Shown here piece after piece: positions 51,780 to 61,858 of a stretch of 64,000 nucleotides of DNA; the first letter of the stretch is position 1, and every line of letters begins with the position of its first letter. The stretch lies in assembly GCA_036675345.1 (NCBI GenBank), contig JAKFFE010000036.1:1-64000 (forward strand). The letters run 5' to 3'. The stretch comes from JALYOC01 sp036675345 (GTDB taxonomy: Bacteria > Myxococcota > Myxococcia > Myxococcales > Myxococcaceae). The notes under the pieces were generated by a model that was not told the origin of the DNA, ran no database searches, and saw only the letters and a program-made list of their open reading frames with translations. The position numbers and the translations under genes were made by a program.

Positions 51780-52481
51780 ATGTCGAACACCCTCCCAAAA
51801 GTCCGACGCAGAGCGTCACCCGGAACCGCAGGGTTCACCCTGATCGAAGTGATGATCGTGGTGGCGCTGATCGGTCTGCTGGCGGCGCTGGCCGGCCCGG
51901 CCATGATCTACGGGACCCGCCGGGCCCGGGCCAACAACGCCATCTTCGAATCCACCTCGCTGACCACGGTCGCGCAGATGCGGGCCACCAGCGCCGGGGT
52001 CCCCCAGTATGTGATCTGGTACTCGGGCAAGCTCGGCTCGGGGGTGGTGCTGCTGGAACGCGCCGACCCCGCCCCCACCTGGGCCTCGGTGGACCTCACC
52101 TCCCGCGCCGGGCTGACCACCTCCCTGGGCGGGCGGATCATCGACCACACCGCCTTCGAGGACGGGGTGGTGTACCTCCCGCTCGACCCCCCGCCGGTTC
52201 CCAGCATGGTGGGCGGCTTCCCCGCCCCCTTCACCGCCATCTCCATCGCCGCCGCCGGGGCGGGGGACTTGCTGGAGGCCTGCACCTTCTGCACCGCCGC
52301 CAGCGGAGGATCGCTGGGGGCGCTGCGCTTCCACCCCAACGGCTCGGCCACCATGGCCACCGCCGCCAACGCCAGCGGCGGGGCCCTGGCGCTGGGCAAC
52401 CTGCAAGGCACCAACACCGGGCCCACCACCAAGGTGCTGGCCATCTCCGTCCCCAGCGGGATGGTGAGGATCTTCCAATGA
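51780..52481 (+). CDS. type IV prepilin-like protein (FimT/GspH type)
   Basis: 233 residues. Class III prepilin signal: basic leader, then AGFTLIEVMIVVALIGLLAA with Gly at -1, Phe at +1 and Glu at +5, cleaved by prepilin peptidase and methylated. The rest is a beta-rich C-terminal domain with a possible disulfide (ACTFCTAA). First gene of the minor-pilin operon; a TTG four codons upstream is an alternative start. FimT/FimU-like minor pilins prime pilus assembly and, in some species, bind DNA. Confidence 0.85.
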   Translation: MSNTLPKVRRRASPGTAGFTLIEVMIVVALIGLLAALAGPAMIYGTRRARANNAIFESTSLTTVAQMRATSAGVPQYVIWYSGKLGSGVVLLERADPAPTWASVDLTSRAGLTTSLGGRIIDHTAFEDGVVYLPLDPPPVPSMVGGFPAPFTAISIAAAGAGDLLEACTFCTAASGGSLGALRFHPNGSATMATAANASGGALALGNLQGTNTGPTTKVLAISVPSGMVRIFQ

Positions 52482-53005
52482 TGCGCCTTCCCAATCGTGC
52501 CCAGCGTGGCGAGACGTTGATCGAAGCGATGATCTCCCTGGCGATCATGTCGGTGGGGCTGCTGGGGATCCTCCAGATGAACGCCCTGGCCAGCCAGCAG
52601 TCGGGGATCGCCCGCCGGGAGACCATCGCCGCCACCATCGCCCGGGATCTGGTGGATGCCTTCGAGCGCCTTCCCTACGACCACGCCGCCCTCTCCGTCA
52701 GCACCAGCGCGCTGGACGCCACCTTCGTGGATCCCTCCAACGCCAACGGGCTGCACCGGCTGACCGACGTGGAGGCGGGTCGTCCGCTGCTGGGCGCGGC
52801 CGGCGCCATCCTCGGTTCGGACGTGGAGACCGGGGCCATCGAGGTGATGTGGCGGGCCCGGGAGGTGGGGTCCTCCAAGCGGATCGCGGTGATGGTGGTC
52901 TTCCCGGGCGCCAATGGCAGGGACAAGCAGCTGACCCTGTGGACGGCCAAGGCCGACCTCGCCGCGGTCCTGGGCGGCGATCGCAGCATCATCCCGGAGA
53001 TCTAG
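52478..53005 (+). CDS. pilV: minor pilin PilV-like
   Basis: 175 residues, ATG overlapping the preceding stop (ATGA). The signal RGETLIEAMISLAIMSVGLL matches PilV-type prepilins: Gly at -1 and Glu at +5, with Glu instead of Phe at +1. The body has ARDLVDAFERLPY, typical after the N-terminal helix, and a short beta domain. Part of the primer complex at the pilus tip in other systems. Stop and next start abut. Confidence 0.83.
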   Translation: MMRLPNRAQRGETLIEAMISLAIMSVGLLGILQMNALASQQSGIARRETIAATIARDLVDAFERLPYDHAALSVSTSALDATFVDPSNANGLHRLTDVEAGRPLLGAAGAILGSDVETGAIEVMWRAREVGSSKRIAVMVVFPGANGRDKQLTLWTAKADLAAVLGGDRSIIPEI

Positions 53006-54196
53006 ATGCGGACCGCGCGCGGCTTCACCCTGATTGAGCTGATGGTGACGATGCTGATCGCCTCGGTGGCGGTGGCGGCGGTGAGCACCGTCTTCCTCAC
53101 CCAGGTCCAGATGTACCAGCGGCACGAGGGACGGCGCAGCTCGCAGGCCAGCGCCCGCACCAGCCTCACCTTCCTGGAGGAGCGGGTGCGCCGGGCCGGT
53201 TACGGGGTGGACCCGGCCCTGGCCTTCATTCCCTTCGACTCCTACAACGCCGCCGGCGATGCCGCCGGGGTGAACTTCCCGGACGCGGTGGCGGTGCACA
53301 GCCGCGACCCCCGCTTCACCGCTCGCACCCTCACCGCCGCCGACGACGACAGCCTGGACTTCACCCCGGCGCTGACCGAGGCGCTGGAGCCGGGGCAGAT
53401 CCTGCTGGCGGTGTGCTCCGGTGGCGAGAGCCACGCCTACTCGGTGGTCTCCGCCCGGGCCCTGGCCGGCGCTACCACCGTCAGTCTGCGCAACGCGGCC
53501 GTCGCCGAGAGCCCGCGGGGGGCGCCCGGTCCCCGCTTCCACCAGCAGGCCCAGCTCAACGACGGCTGCTACGACGACGGGACCGCCACCCTGATCAAGG
53601 TGGAGCGCTCCTCCTTCTACGTGGCCGCCTTTGACGACGACCGCGACGCTGCCACCCCGCCGGTCCCGTACCTGATGCTGCACCGGGGGCTGGACTCCAA
53701 CGGGGATGGCTCCTTCAACGCCGATGACTCGGTGCCCCTGGCCCAGGGGGTGGAACAGCTGCAGTTGGCCTACATCCTCAACAGCAACGACGACGCGCCG
53801 CCCACCATCGTGGGCGTGACCGATGCCCCCGGCTACGGAGACGCCTGGGCCGCCTCGGCCACCGGCCCGGAGATGGAGGACTTCTACAGCGACGCCTCCC
53901 GGCTGGTGAACCACCCGGCCAACATCCGCCAGGTGCGGATCACCCTGGTGGTCCGGGGCGCGGTCCGGGAGCAGGAGCGGGTGGGCGATAACGCAATCAC
54001 CGGCGAGTCCGGCGCGGCGCTGGCAGGGGGAGCCATCCCCTGGAAGGCGCTGGAGAACCTGGGGACCCCGGTGACCACCCCCGCCTTCTCCCCCCAGGCA
54101 GGCGGCTATGCCCGCACCGTGCTGCGGGTCTCGGTGGCCCCCAAGAATCTGCTGATGAAGAACCAGTTCCAGAGCCCCGCAGTCGGGGGAGGGTGA
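53006..54196 (+). CDS. pilW: minor pilin PilW-like
   Basis: 396 residues. Prepilin signal ARGFTLIELMVTMLIASVAV with Glu at +5. PilW-type proteins are the largest minor pilins, as here, with RTSLTFLEERVRRAGYGVDP after the helix and a long beta-rich C-terminal region including a possible calcium loop (LDSNGDGSFNADDSVPLAQG). Starts directly after the pilV stop and overlaps the next gene (GTGA). Works with PilV, PilX and PilY1 in pilus priming. Confidence 0.86.
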   Translation: MRTARGFTLIELMVTMLIASVAVAAVSTVFLTQVQMYQRHEGRRSSQASARTSLTFLEERVRRAGYGVDPALAFIPFDSYNAAGDAAGVNFPDAVAVHSRDPRFTARTLTAADDDSLDFTPALTEALEPGQILLAVCSGGESHAYSVVSARALAGATTVSLRNAAVAESPRGAPGPRFHQQAQLNDGCYDDGTATLIKVERSSFYVAAFDDDRDAATPPVPYLMLHRGLDSNGDGSFNADDSVPLAQGVEQLQLAYILNSNDDAPPTIVGVTDAPGYGDAWAASATGPEMEDFYSDASRLVNHPANIRQVRITLVVRGAVREQERVGDNAITGESGAALAGGAIPWKALENLGTPVTTPAFSPQAGGYARTVLRVSVAPKNLLMKNQFQSPAVGGG

Positions 54197-54696
54197 GTCC
54201 GATGCGCCAACGACGAAGCGACCAGTCACAGCGGGGATTCTCCCTGGTGTTCACCATGCTGATCATCGTGCTGCTCACCCTGCTGGTGGCCGGCGCCATC
54301 GCCTTCACCGGCTCCGAGCAGTCCGCGGCGGTGCTCCGCAGCCGCGCCGAGCGGCAGAGCGCGTGCCTGCAGGCGGCCCGCAACGAGTTCCTGTCCCGGA
54401 TCCGGGTCCTGGCCTCCAACGTGGAGGACATCACCTTCGACCAGACGGTGCCGATGCCGGGGGGCGAGACCCTGCGGCTGCGCACCGGCCACCGGGCGGG
54501 ATCCACGGTGCTCACCTCGGTGGAGCGGCTGCCGGACACCGCCGCCCCTTCCGGGAACCGGGGGCAGGATCTGACCAACCGGTCCGGGCGCGGCGGATCG
54601 CTGCGCGCCGCCTACTACCGGGTCACCGCGACCTGTCAGGACCAGGCCAACGGGCCTGAGCAGGAAGTCGAATTCGGTATCCGGGTGGGGATCTGA
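54193..54696 (+). CDS. pilX: minor pilin PilX-like
   Basis: 167 residues with RGFSLVFTMLIIVLLTLLVA at the N-terminus. As in PilX/GspK-type proteins the usual Glu at +5 is missing (FSLVF), which fits a tip component. The rest is a short helix and a beta-rich region with two cysteines (SACLQ, ATCQD). The GTG overlaps the pilW stop; an ATG three codons later is also possible. Followed after 20 bp by pilY1. Confidence 0.8.
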   Translation: MSPMRQRRSDQSQRGFSLVFTMLIIVLLTLLVAGAIAFTGSEQSAAVLRSRAERQSACLQAARNEFLSRIRVLASNVEDITFDQTVPMPGGETLRLRTGHRAGSTVLTSVERLPDTAAPSGNRGQDLTNRSGRGGSLRAAYYRVTATCQDQANGPEQEVEFGIRVGI

Positions 54697-54716
54697 CCTT
54701 GAGAAAGACAAGTGCC

Positions 54717-57700
54717 ATGAGAACGTTCTCGGTTGCGGTCCTCTCTTCGCTGTCCTTGCTGGTGGTCCCCGCGTCCGCCGGTGCCCAGGAGGCGGCCTGC
54801 TGCCAGCTGACCACCAGCGTCTCCCAGGACGTGATCCGGGGGCAGGACGTGGAAGCGGATGAGCGGTTCTTCGCCACCGAGGGCGCCCCGCCCAACATCC
54901 ACTTCCTGATCGACAACTCGGGATCGATGAACGAGCTGGCGGTGCACGCCGCGCTGGACCGGGAGCTCGACGACCGGGAGGGCTTGGCGGTGCGTTGCGC
55001 CAACAACACCCTCAACGACCTGCTGCTGGCCACCGGCTGGAACCCGGACCCCGCGGTGCGGGCCACCGACGCCAAGTACGCCTACCAGGACACCGGCACA
55101 GGAGAGGGCTCCGACACCGGCTTTCCCAACCTGTTCGTGCGCAACAAGTACTACCGCTACCAGACCTGGTGGGACACCAGCGACAAGAGCAAGCAGGACA
55201 GCCCCCCGGCGATGAGTCGCGCCAACGCCGGCGAGGTGTGCAACGGCTACTTCGGGTACTCGACCCTGGGTCTGGAGTACGCCGCCTGCACCGCGTGCCT
55301 GAACACCAAGGGCTACTACATTGATCCCAACATCGACTTCGAGGACCCGAAGTACGAAGACGATGTGATCTTCACCGGCGAGTTCCTGAACCTCAACCCG
55401 CCCAAGTACGTCACCTTGCGGATCGTGTTGAAGAACGTGATCAAGAACCTGCGCCGGATGCGGGCCGGTTACAGCATCTTCAACGACAGCGACGGCGGCG
55501 ATCTGGTCCAGGGACAGAACCCGTCCTGCAAGCAGATCATCAAGGACGGCAGCTCCTTCGACTCCAACCGCGCCTCCTACATCAACGACATCAACAGCAT
55601 CCACTTCAAGACCTCCACCCCGCTGGCGGAGGCCCTGTTCAACGTGGGCCAGTACTTCTCTTCGTCCAACAGCATCTACACCACCAAGTACGGGTTCGAC
55701 TCCAGCTACCTCAAGACCGACTTCAAGAACGGCTCGCTGAACTCCGAGACCCGCAGCGTCTGCTGGGGGTGTCAGGACAGCAACGTGGTGATCCTCACTG
55801 ACGGTGAACCCACCAACGACAGCAGCCTCCCCGTCTCCCGGTTGGAGAAGATCAACGGACTCAAGACCCCCCGGCTGGGCTGCTCCACCACCAGCGGGGA
55901 CTGCAAGGTGGTGTGTCCGGACGAGGACTCCAACGGCACTCCCGACTGCGGCAACGGCGACCACCAGAAGCTGGACGACGTGGCCAAGTTCCTCCACGAG
56001 AACGACCTTCAAGAGTCCACCCCCGCCACCATCGGCGACCTGAACACCGCCAGCGATCAGACCCTGAACATCTACGCGGTGGCCTTTGGCCTCAGCAGCC
56101 CGCTGCTCAAGAACACCACCGTGGTGGGCGGCAACTCCGACGGGGACTGGTACTACGAGGCGGACGACCGGGCCTCGCTGGAGCTGGCGCTGTTGAGCAT
56201 CATCGGCAACATCGAGACCCGGGCCACCTCCTTCTCGGCGGCCTCGGTGGCCAGCTTCCAGATCAACCGCAGCGGCGGTTCGCTGCTGCCCCGCTTCAAG
56301 CCCAGCGCCACCCTCAACGCCCCGCGGGAGGGCTTCCTCTATCGCTTCGAGGTGGGCTCGGAGGAGGTGCTGGGCTGCGATCCGGTCAAGGCCGCCACCC
56401 TGCTGACCGATCCCCCCGGAGCCGGCGATCCCAACGACCTCAACCGGGACGGAACCTGCAACGACGTCAACCTGATCGACGCCAACGGCAAGGCGGTGAT
56501 TGAAGACTCCGAGGGCGGGTTCGTGCTGGCCAACGCCCCCACCACCCCGGCGGTGCCCTTCTGGGAAGCGGGAGCGGTGCTCAAGGCGCGGGGCGCCCCG
56601 GCCTGGACCACCCGGAAGATCTGGACCGTGGTGGACGACTCGGGAGACGGGAAGATTGACGCCTCCGACACCCCGTTCGAGTTCACCGCCGCCAACGCGG
56701 CGAAGCTGCTCCCCTACCTGGGGATCACCCAGGATCCGGCGTTCTGCGCGGATCTGGCCACCAAGATGGGCTCGGCCCTCACCCCGGTGCAGTGCGCGGA
56801 GGTGGTGATCCGCTGGTACCGCGGCGCCAACCAGCTCTCCACCGATCCGCTCAAGCGGCTGCAGGATCGCCGCTTCCTGCTGCACGACATCTTCCACTCC
56901 GCGCCGGTGTCGATCGATCCGCCCCTGGACCGGCGCTACTGCGGGCTGACCAACCAATGCACCGAGGCTTTGTACGGCACCGACACCCCGCTGGCGGAGT
57001 ACGGCACCGCGCCGGTCAAGGACGCCTACGACACCTACGTGGACGACCGGGGCAAGCGTTCCAAGGTGGCGGTGGTGGGTTCCAACGGCGGGATGCTGCA
57101 CGCCTTCCACAACGGCAACTTCCTGGGCACCGACCCGGACACCGGGCTGCCGCTGCATGACGCCGGGACCGGCAAGGAGCTGTGGGCGTTCGTTCCCCCG
57201 GACATGCTCCCCAAGATGGCCAACGCGCTGGGCAAGCACGGCTACTTCGTGGACTCCAGCCCGATGGTCCGGGAAGTCTGGGTGGACAGCAACTCAGACG
57301 GCAAGAAGCAGCGCGACGAGTACCGCACCGTGGCGGTCACCGGGTCGGGCACCGGCGGCGTCCACCGCTTCGCGCTGGATCTGACCCGCCTGCTGGGGAC
57401 CACCAACACCAACGTGGGGGAGGACTTCGCCCAGGGTGACTTCCTGTGGATGTGGCCGCAGCCCTGCGACCAGGAGGCGCTGCTGGTCGGAGAGGCCACC
57501 ACCAACTTCTCGCCCAAGCCGCCGCCGATCGGTCCGGTGGCGATCCGCGACGACTCCTCCGGTCCGCTGAACATCGACGGGGTGAAGGCCAAGGAGCAGT
57601 GGATCGTCTTCATGAACGGCGGCTACGACAAGTACCTCAACCGGGGACGGATGCTGGCGATGCTGGACATCCGGACCGGCAAGTCGATCTGGACCATGTC

Positions 57701-59081
57701 CTTCAACGACGGCAGCCCCAACTCCAGCAAGGCGATGTTCCCCTTCGCGGCGGGTGTGGGGATGCTGGACATCGGCCAGGGGGTGACCTCCTCGCTGGAC
57801 TTCGATCTGCTCTTCGACACCGCCACCGTGGGCGACTACGGCGGTCAGGTGTGGACGGTCCGCTTCTGGAGCCCGGGGGAGATCGACGCCACCACCGGGA
57901 AGGTCGGCAATTGGTTCGCCGCCCGGTCCTTCCAGGCCACGCCCACCGGCAAGGATCTGGCGGATCAGGTGAACGCCACCACCGCCAACTCCGGCCAGTA
58001 CAAGGAGCCGTTTAGCCAGGTGACCTCCAACACCATCGACCCCAAGGATGGGACGCTGCACACCTACCTGGGGTCCGGGGATCGCAACAACCTCACCGAC
58101 ACCGGTGGCCCCACCTGCCGGCTCTCCAACCTGCGGGGCTGCATCGCCCAGGGTTGCAACGTGGGCCCGGTCACCATGACCACCACCCGCAGCGGGACCA
58201 CCGCCGCCACCCTGGCCAATGATCCGGTGGCGTTCGCCTACGGGACCAGCAGCCAGACCACCGCCGCCGCCAACTCCTGCACCTCCGGCTTCAGCACCAC
58301 CCTCAGCTGGAAGGTGGCCAGCGGCGGCTCCTGCACCACCAACATGCTCACCGACGCCGGCGGGGCGGTGCCGCAGATCCGGGTGTCCTGCAACGGCACC
58401 ACCTGCACCCGGGAGGATGACTGGGCCAAGTTGAAGGGGGTGATGGCCACCGCTCCGGAGAACACCGCGCGCTTCTACGGGTTCCTCAGCTACGGCCGGG
58501 ATCGGATCTTCAACACCTCCGCGGCGGCCGGCACCTACGACGATGGGCGACTGGACGACGTGGACCTGGTGGACATCACCGACACCACCTCCACCGGCGC
58601 CGGGGTGGTCTCCGGCAACGTCGCCACCTCCGCCGACAAGGGCTGGAGGCTGCGGCTTCCGCTGGGGGACGAGCGCACCGGCTCCGCGACCGCGATCGTG
58701 GACGGCTGCGTGCTGTTCAACACCTTCCAGCCGGGCGACACGGTGGGCGCGATCTGCCCCGGAACGGGCACCAACAACGCCCGCTTCTACCAGGCGGACT
58801 TCATCACCGGCGCGCCCAACTGCGCGTTCAGCTTCATCGACCCCACCACCGGCAGCTACCGGCGCAGCATCCACCGGACGGTGGTGGCGGTCCCGGGAGA
58901 CCCGGCGCCGCAGCTGATGCTCTCCGGGGGGTACGCCGCCACCGGGGTGATCACCCTGGAGGCGGGCAACACCCAGGGCAACCGGGTCTCGGAGGAGAAG
59001 GAGCTGATCCAGAGCATGTACCAGCTGCCGATCGACGCCGAGGAGCACGCGTGCCGTCACGAGGCCAACGGATGCAAGTAG
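54717..59081 (+). CDS. pilY1: PilY1-like pilus tip adhesin with vWA domain
   Basis: 1454 residues from the ATG at 54717, which gives a Sec signal peptide (to about 24); a TTG six codons upstream is possible. Residues about 60-550 include a von Willebrand A domain with MIDAS motif DNSGSM (66-71) and VVILTDGEPT. The C-terminal half is the PilY1-type beta-propeller, with KVAVVGSNGGMLHAFHNGNF, VNVGEDFAQGDFLWM-like and MNGGYDKYLNRGRMLAMLDI segments, and an EF-hand-like loop (DSNSDGKKQRDE near 857). PilY1 sits at the pilus tip, promotes extension and adhesion and binds calcium. Many cysteines suggest disulfides. Confidence 0.88.
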   Translation: MRTFSVAVLSSLSLLVVPASAGAQEAACCQLTTSVSQDVIRGQDVEADERFFATEGAPPNIHFLIDNSGSMNELAVHAALDRELDDREGLAVRCANNTLNDLLLATGWNPDPAVRATDAKYAYQDTGTGEGSDTGFPNLFVRNKYYRYQTWWDTSDKSKQDSPPAMSRANAGEVCNGYFGYSTLGLEYAACTACLNTKGYYIDPNIDFEDPKYEDDVIFTGEFLNLNPPKYVTLRIVLKNVIKNLRRMRAGYSIFNDSDGGDLVQGQNPSCKQIIKDGSSFDSNRASYINDINSIHFKTSTPLAEALFNVGQYFSSSNSIYTTKYGFDSSYLKTDFKNGSLNSETRSVCWGCQDSNVVILTDGEPTNDSSLPVSRLEKINGLKTPRLGCSTTSGDCKVVCPDEDSNGTPDCGNGDHQKLDDVAKFLHENDLQESTPATIGDLNTASDQTLNIYAVAFGLSSPLLKNTTVVGGNSDGDWYYEADDRASLELALLSIIGNIETRATSFSAASVASFQINRSGGSLLPRFKPSATLNAPREGFLYRFEVGSEEVLGCDPVKAATLLTDPPGAGDPNDLNRDGTCNDVNLIDANGKAVIEDSEGGFVLANAPTTPAVPFWEAGAVLKARGAPAWTTRKIWTVVDDSGDGKIDASDTPFEFTAANAAKLLPYLGITQDPAFCADLATKMGSALTPVQCAEVVIRWYRGANQLSTDPLKRLQDRRFLLHDIFHSAPVSIDPPLDRRYCGLTNQCTEALYGTDTPLAEYGTAPVKDAYDTYVDDRGKRSKVAVVGSNGGMLHAFHNGNFLGTDPDTGLPLHDAGTGKELWAFVPPDMLPKMANALGKHGYFVDSSPMVREVWVDSNSDGKKQRDEYRTVAVTGSGTGGVHRFALDLTRLLGTTNTNVGEDFAQGDFLWMWPQPCDQEALLVGEATTNFSPKPPPIGPVAIRDDSSGPLNIDGVKAKEQWIVFMNGGYDKYLNRGRMLAMLDIRTGKSIWTMSFNDGSPNSSKAMFPFAAGVGMLDIGQGVTSSLDFDLLFDTATVGDYGGQVWTVRFWSPGEIDATTGKVGNWFAARSFQATPTGKDLADQVNATTANSGQYKEPFSQVTSNTIDPKDGTLHTYLGSGDRNNLTDTGGPTCRLSNLRGCIAQGCNVGPVTMTTTRSGTTAATLANDPVAFAYGTSSQTTAAANSCTSGFSTTLSWKVASGGSCTTNMLTDAGGAVPQIRVSCNGTTCTREDDWAKLKGVMATAPENTARFYGFLSYGRDRIFNTSAAAGTYDDGRLDDVDLVDITDTTSTGAGVVSGNVATSADKGWRLRLPLGDERTGSATAIVDGCVLFNTFQPGDTVGAICPGTGTNNARFYQADFITGAPNCAFSFIDPTTGSYRRSIHRTVVAVPGDPAPQLMLSGGYAATGVITLEAGNTQGNRVSEEKELIQSMYQLPIDAEEHACRHEANGCK

Positions 59082-59563
59082 TCCGCTGGGCACTGATGCT
59101 GGGGCTGGCCGCGGCCTGGGCCGGCTGCAACCGCGGACCGGAGGAGACCCCGCGGGAGGGGACCTCCTCCGCCTCGGGAGGCGAGGCGGCGCCCGGCGAG
59201 GAGGGGACCGCCGCGGCGAAGGATCGCCCAGGCGCCAACCCCACCGCCCCGGCGGAGCCGCTGCCGATGGTGGATGGCCACCCGGTCCCGGCGGTGCCCC
59301 TGGAGGAGCTGCGCCCGGGACTGTCCCGGGACTCGCTGATGTCCACGGTGGGCGACTGCGTGGAGCGGGTGAAGCTGATCAAACCCACCCCGGCCCGGAT
59401 GAGCCTGGAGGTCTTCCAGCCCAAGGATCCGGCCTGTGAAGAGCGGCTGGGCAAGCGCCACTTCGTGGTGGTGGGGAACAGCCTGCAGTCGATTGAGCAG
59501 GGCCTGCGCGAGAAGCCCAGCGAGATTGCCCGGCCCCCCCGGGAGTCAGACCGCCTCAAGTAG
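59072..59563 (+). CDS. lipoprotein at the end of the pilin operon
   Basis: 163 residues from the ATG at 59072, ten bases before the end of pilY1. Signal peptide with AWAGC lipobox, an acidic Ser/Gly/Pro-rich spacer (about 20-70), and a small C-terminal domain with two cysteines (GDCVERVKLIKPTPARMSLE, DPACEERLGKRHFVVVGN). No family recognised. In myxobacterial pil clusters a lipoprotein commonly follows pilY1; it may help PilY1 cross or anchor at the outer membrane. Inference. Confidence 0.75.
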   Translation: MQVVRWALMLGLAAAWAGCNRGPEETPREGTSSASGGEAAPGEEGTAAAKDRPGANPTAPAEPLPMVDGHPVPAVPLEELRPGLSRDSLMSTVGDCVERVKLIKPTPARMSLEVFQPKDPACEERLGKRHFVVVGNSLQSIEQGLREKPSEIARPPRESDRLK

Positions 59564-59571
59564 CAGGGTGT

Positions 59572-59615
59572 TGCCCACTGGATGGGAACCCGGCGTCGCC
59601 GGGGCCCAGTGGGCA
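59572..59615 (+). terminator. strong terminator hairpin after the pilin operon
   Basis: TGCCCACTGG (59572-59581) pairs with CCAGTGGGCA (59606-59615), and an inner stem CCCGGCG / CGCCGGG (59589-59595, 59597-59603) stacks within it. It begins nine bases after the lipoprotein stop and ends 44 bases before glgX. No clear T-tract. Confidence 0.75.
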
Positions 59616-59659
59616 GTCGCCGCTTGAACAGGGTGGCAGGGCTGCACACCTTGTCGCCC

Positions 59660-61783
59660 ATGAGCGCGTTTGAGGTCTGGCCCGGTCGCCCCTACACCCT
59701 GGGCGCCACCGTCGATGGACGAGGGGTGAACTTCGCGGTGGCCTCCCGGGTCGCCACCCGGGTGGAAGTCTGTCTCTACGATTCCCAGGAGCCCTCCCGG
59801 GAGACGGGGCGGTTCGATCTCCCCGAGTACACCAACGGGGTCTGGCACGGGTACGTCCCCGGGCTGAAGCCGGGGCAGCTGTACGGGCTGCGGGTGCATG
59901 GCCCCTACGACCCGGCGCGCGGGCACCGCTGCAACCCGGCCAAGCTGCTGGTGGACCCGTACGCCAAGGCGCTCCACGGCGAGGTGGACTGGTCCCAGCC
60001 GGTGTTCGGCTACCGGCTGGGGAACCCGGAGGGGGACCTGGAGCGGGACGATCAGGACAGCGCCCCGGGGATGCCGCGTTCGGTGGTGGTGGCGGACGGG
60101 TTTGATTGGGGGGAGGACAAGAAGCCGGAGACCCCCTGGCGGGAGACGGTGCTCTACGAGGGGCACGTCAAGGGGCTGACCATGCTCCACCCCGAGGTCC
60201 CCCAAGCGCTGCGCGGGACCTACGCCGGGGTGGCCCACCCGGCGGTGATCGACCACCTGGTGAAGCTGGGGATCACCGCCCTGGAATTGCTGCCGGTGCA
60301 CGAGGCGGCGGACGACTCCTTCCTGGGGGAGAAGGGCCTCTCCAACTACTGGGGCTACAACACCCTGGGCTTCTTCGCGCCCCAGGCCCGGCTCGCCAGC
60401 GGCAAGGCCCCGGGCGCGCAGGTCGCCGAGTTCAAGCAGATGGTCAAGGCGCTGCACGCCGCGGGGATCGAGGTGATCCTGGACGTGGTCTACAACCACA
60501 CCTGCGAGGGCAACCACCTGGGCCCCACCCTGTCCTGGAAGGGGATCGACAACGCGGCCTACTACTGGACCATGCCCGAGGCCCGCTACTACCTGGACTT
60601 CTCCGGGTGCGGGAACTCACTGCGGGTCCCGGACCCGGTGACCGCGCGGATGGTGGCGGACTCGCTGCGCTACTGGGCCACCGAGATGCGGGTGGACGGC
60701 TTCCGCTTCGATCTGGCCCCGGTGCTGGGCCGCGTGGGGAAGGGGGAGTTCGATCCCCAGGCCGCCTTCTTCCAGATCCTCCAGCAGGACCCGGTGCTCT
60801 CCCGGGTGAAGCTGATCTCCGAACCGTGGGACACCGGGATGGGTGGCTACCAGGTGGGCGGGTTCCCGGCGCCCTTTCGCGAGTGGAACGGCAAGTACCG
60901 GGACGCGATGCGCAAGTTCTGGAAGGGAGACGAGAACCAGGCCGGCGAGGTGGGGTACCGGCTGACCGGCTCGGCGGACCTGTACCAGGGCCTGGGACGG
61001 CGCCCGCAGGCCTCGGTGAACTTCGTCACCTGCCACGACGGCTTCACCCTCCACGACCTGGTCACCTACAGCCACAAGCACAACGAGGCCAACGGGGAGC
61101 ACAACCGCGACGGCGCGGACGACAACCAGTCCTGGAACTGCGGAGTGGAGGGGGAGACGCAGGATCCCCAGATCATCGCCCTGCGCGAGCGGCAGAAGCG
61201 AAATCTCCTGGCCACCCTGCTCCTCTCCCAGGGAGTGCCGATGCTCTGCGCCGGCGACGAGCTGGGCCGCACCCAGCAAGGAAACAACAACGCCTACTGC
61301 CAGGACAACGAGCTCTCCTGGCTTCACTGGGACCTGGACGATCGCGGTCGCTCGTTGCTGGAGTTCACCCGCAAGCTGATCCAGCTGCGGCATGCGCAGC
61401 CGGTGCTGCAGCGGCGCCGCTTCTTCCGCGGCGACTACCTGTGGGACTCGCAGTTCAAGGACCTGGCCTGGTACCAGCCCGACGGCACTCCGATGGACAA
61501 GGAGGCCTGGGAGCGACCGTGGCTCAAGTCGATGGCCTTCGTGCTGGGGGGGGACGCCATCCCCTCCACCGATGAGCGGGGGCAACGGATCTTCGGAGAC
61601 GCGCTGTTGGTGATGATGAACGCCCACCACGAGGCGATCACCTTCACCCTCCCGCGAGAGGAGGGGGTCGCCTGGCGGCTGGCGCTGTACACCGGCGACG
61701 ACCAGGCGCCCAGCGAAGGACCGGCCCCCCAGACCTTCACCCTGCTCGGGAGGTCGATGGCGGTGTTCACCCAGGCCCGGTGA
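59660..61783 (+). CDS. glgX: glycogen debranching enzyme GlgX
   Basis: 707 residues, the usual length. N-terminal CBM48-like domain (RPYTLGATVDGRGVNFAVAS, ANPAKLLVDPYAKA-like segment), a GH13 catalytic barrel with nucleophile Asp351 (VDGFRFDLA), acid/base Glu388 (LISEPWD) and Asp460 (TCHDGFTLHD), and a C-terminal beta domain. The enzyme hydrolyses alpha-1,6 branch points of phosphorylase-limited glycogen in the cytoplasm. The ATG at 59660 is where the family begins. It is independent of the pil operon because of the hairpin between them. No other glycogen genes are in view. Confidence 0.95.
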   Translation: MSAFEVWPGRPYTLGATVDGRGVNFAVASRVATRVEVCLYDSQEPSRETGRFDLPEYTNGVWHGYVPGLKPGQLYGLRVHGPYDPARGHRCNPAKLLVDPYAKALHGEVDWSQPVFGYRLGNPEGDLERDDQDSAPGMPRSVVVADGFDWGEDKKPETPWRETVLYEGHVKGLTMLHPEVPQALRGTYAGVAHPAVIDHLVKLGITALELLPVHEAADDSFLGEKGLSNYWGYNTLGFFAPQARLASGKAPGAQVAEFKQMVKALHAAGIEVILDVVYNHTCEGNHLGPTLSWKGIDNAAYYWTMPEARYYLDFSGCGNSLRVPDPVTARMVADSLRYWATEMRVDGFRFDLAPVLGRVGKGEFDPQAAFFQILQQDPVLSRVKLISEPWDTGMGGYQVGGFPAPFREWNGKYRDAMRKFWKGDENQAGEVGYRLTGSADLYQGLGRRPQASVNFVTCHDGFTLHDLVTYSHKHNEANGEHNRDGADDNQSWNCGVEGETQDPQIIALRERQKRNLLATLLLSQGVPMLCAGDELGRTQQGNNNAYCQDNELSWLHWDLDDRGRSLLEFTRKLIQLRHAQPVLQRRRFFRGDYLWDSQFKDLAWYQPDGTPMDKEAWERPWLKSMAFVLGGDAIPSTDERGQRIFGDALLVMMNAHHEAITFTLPREEGVAWRLALYTGDDQAPSEGPAPQTFTLLGRSMAVFTQAR

Positions 61784-61858
61784 CAGCAGGCGTTACCAAC
61801 TCCCAAATCCCACCGGCCAAATCCAGCTCGTAGGCAGCACCCACGCCAGTCGGGGCTC

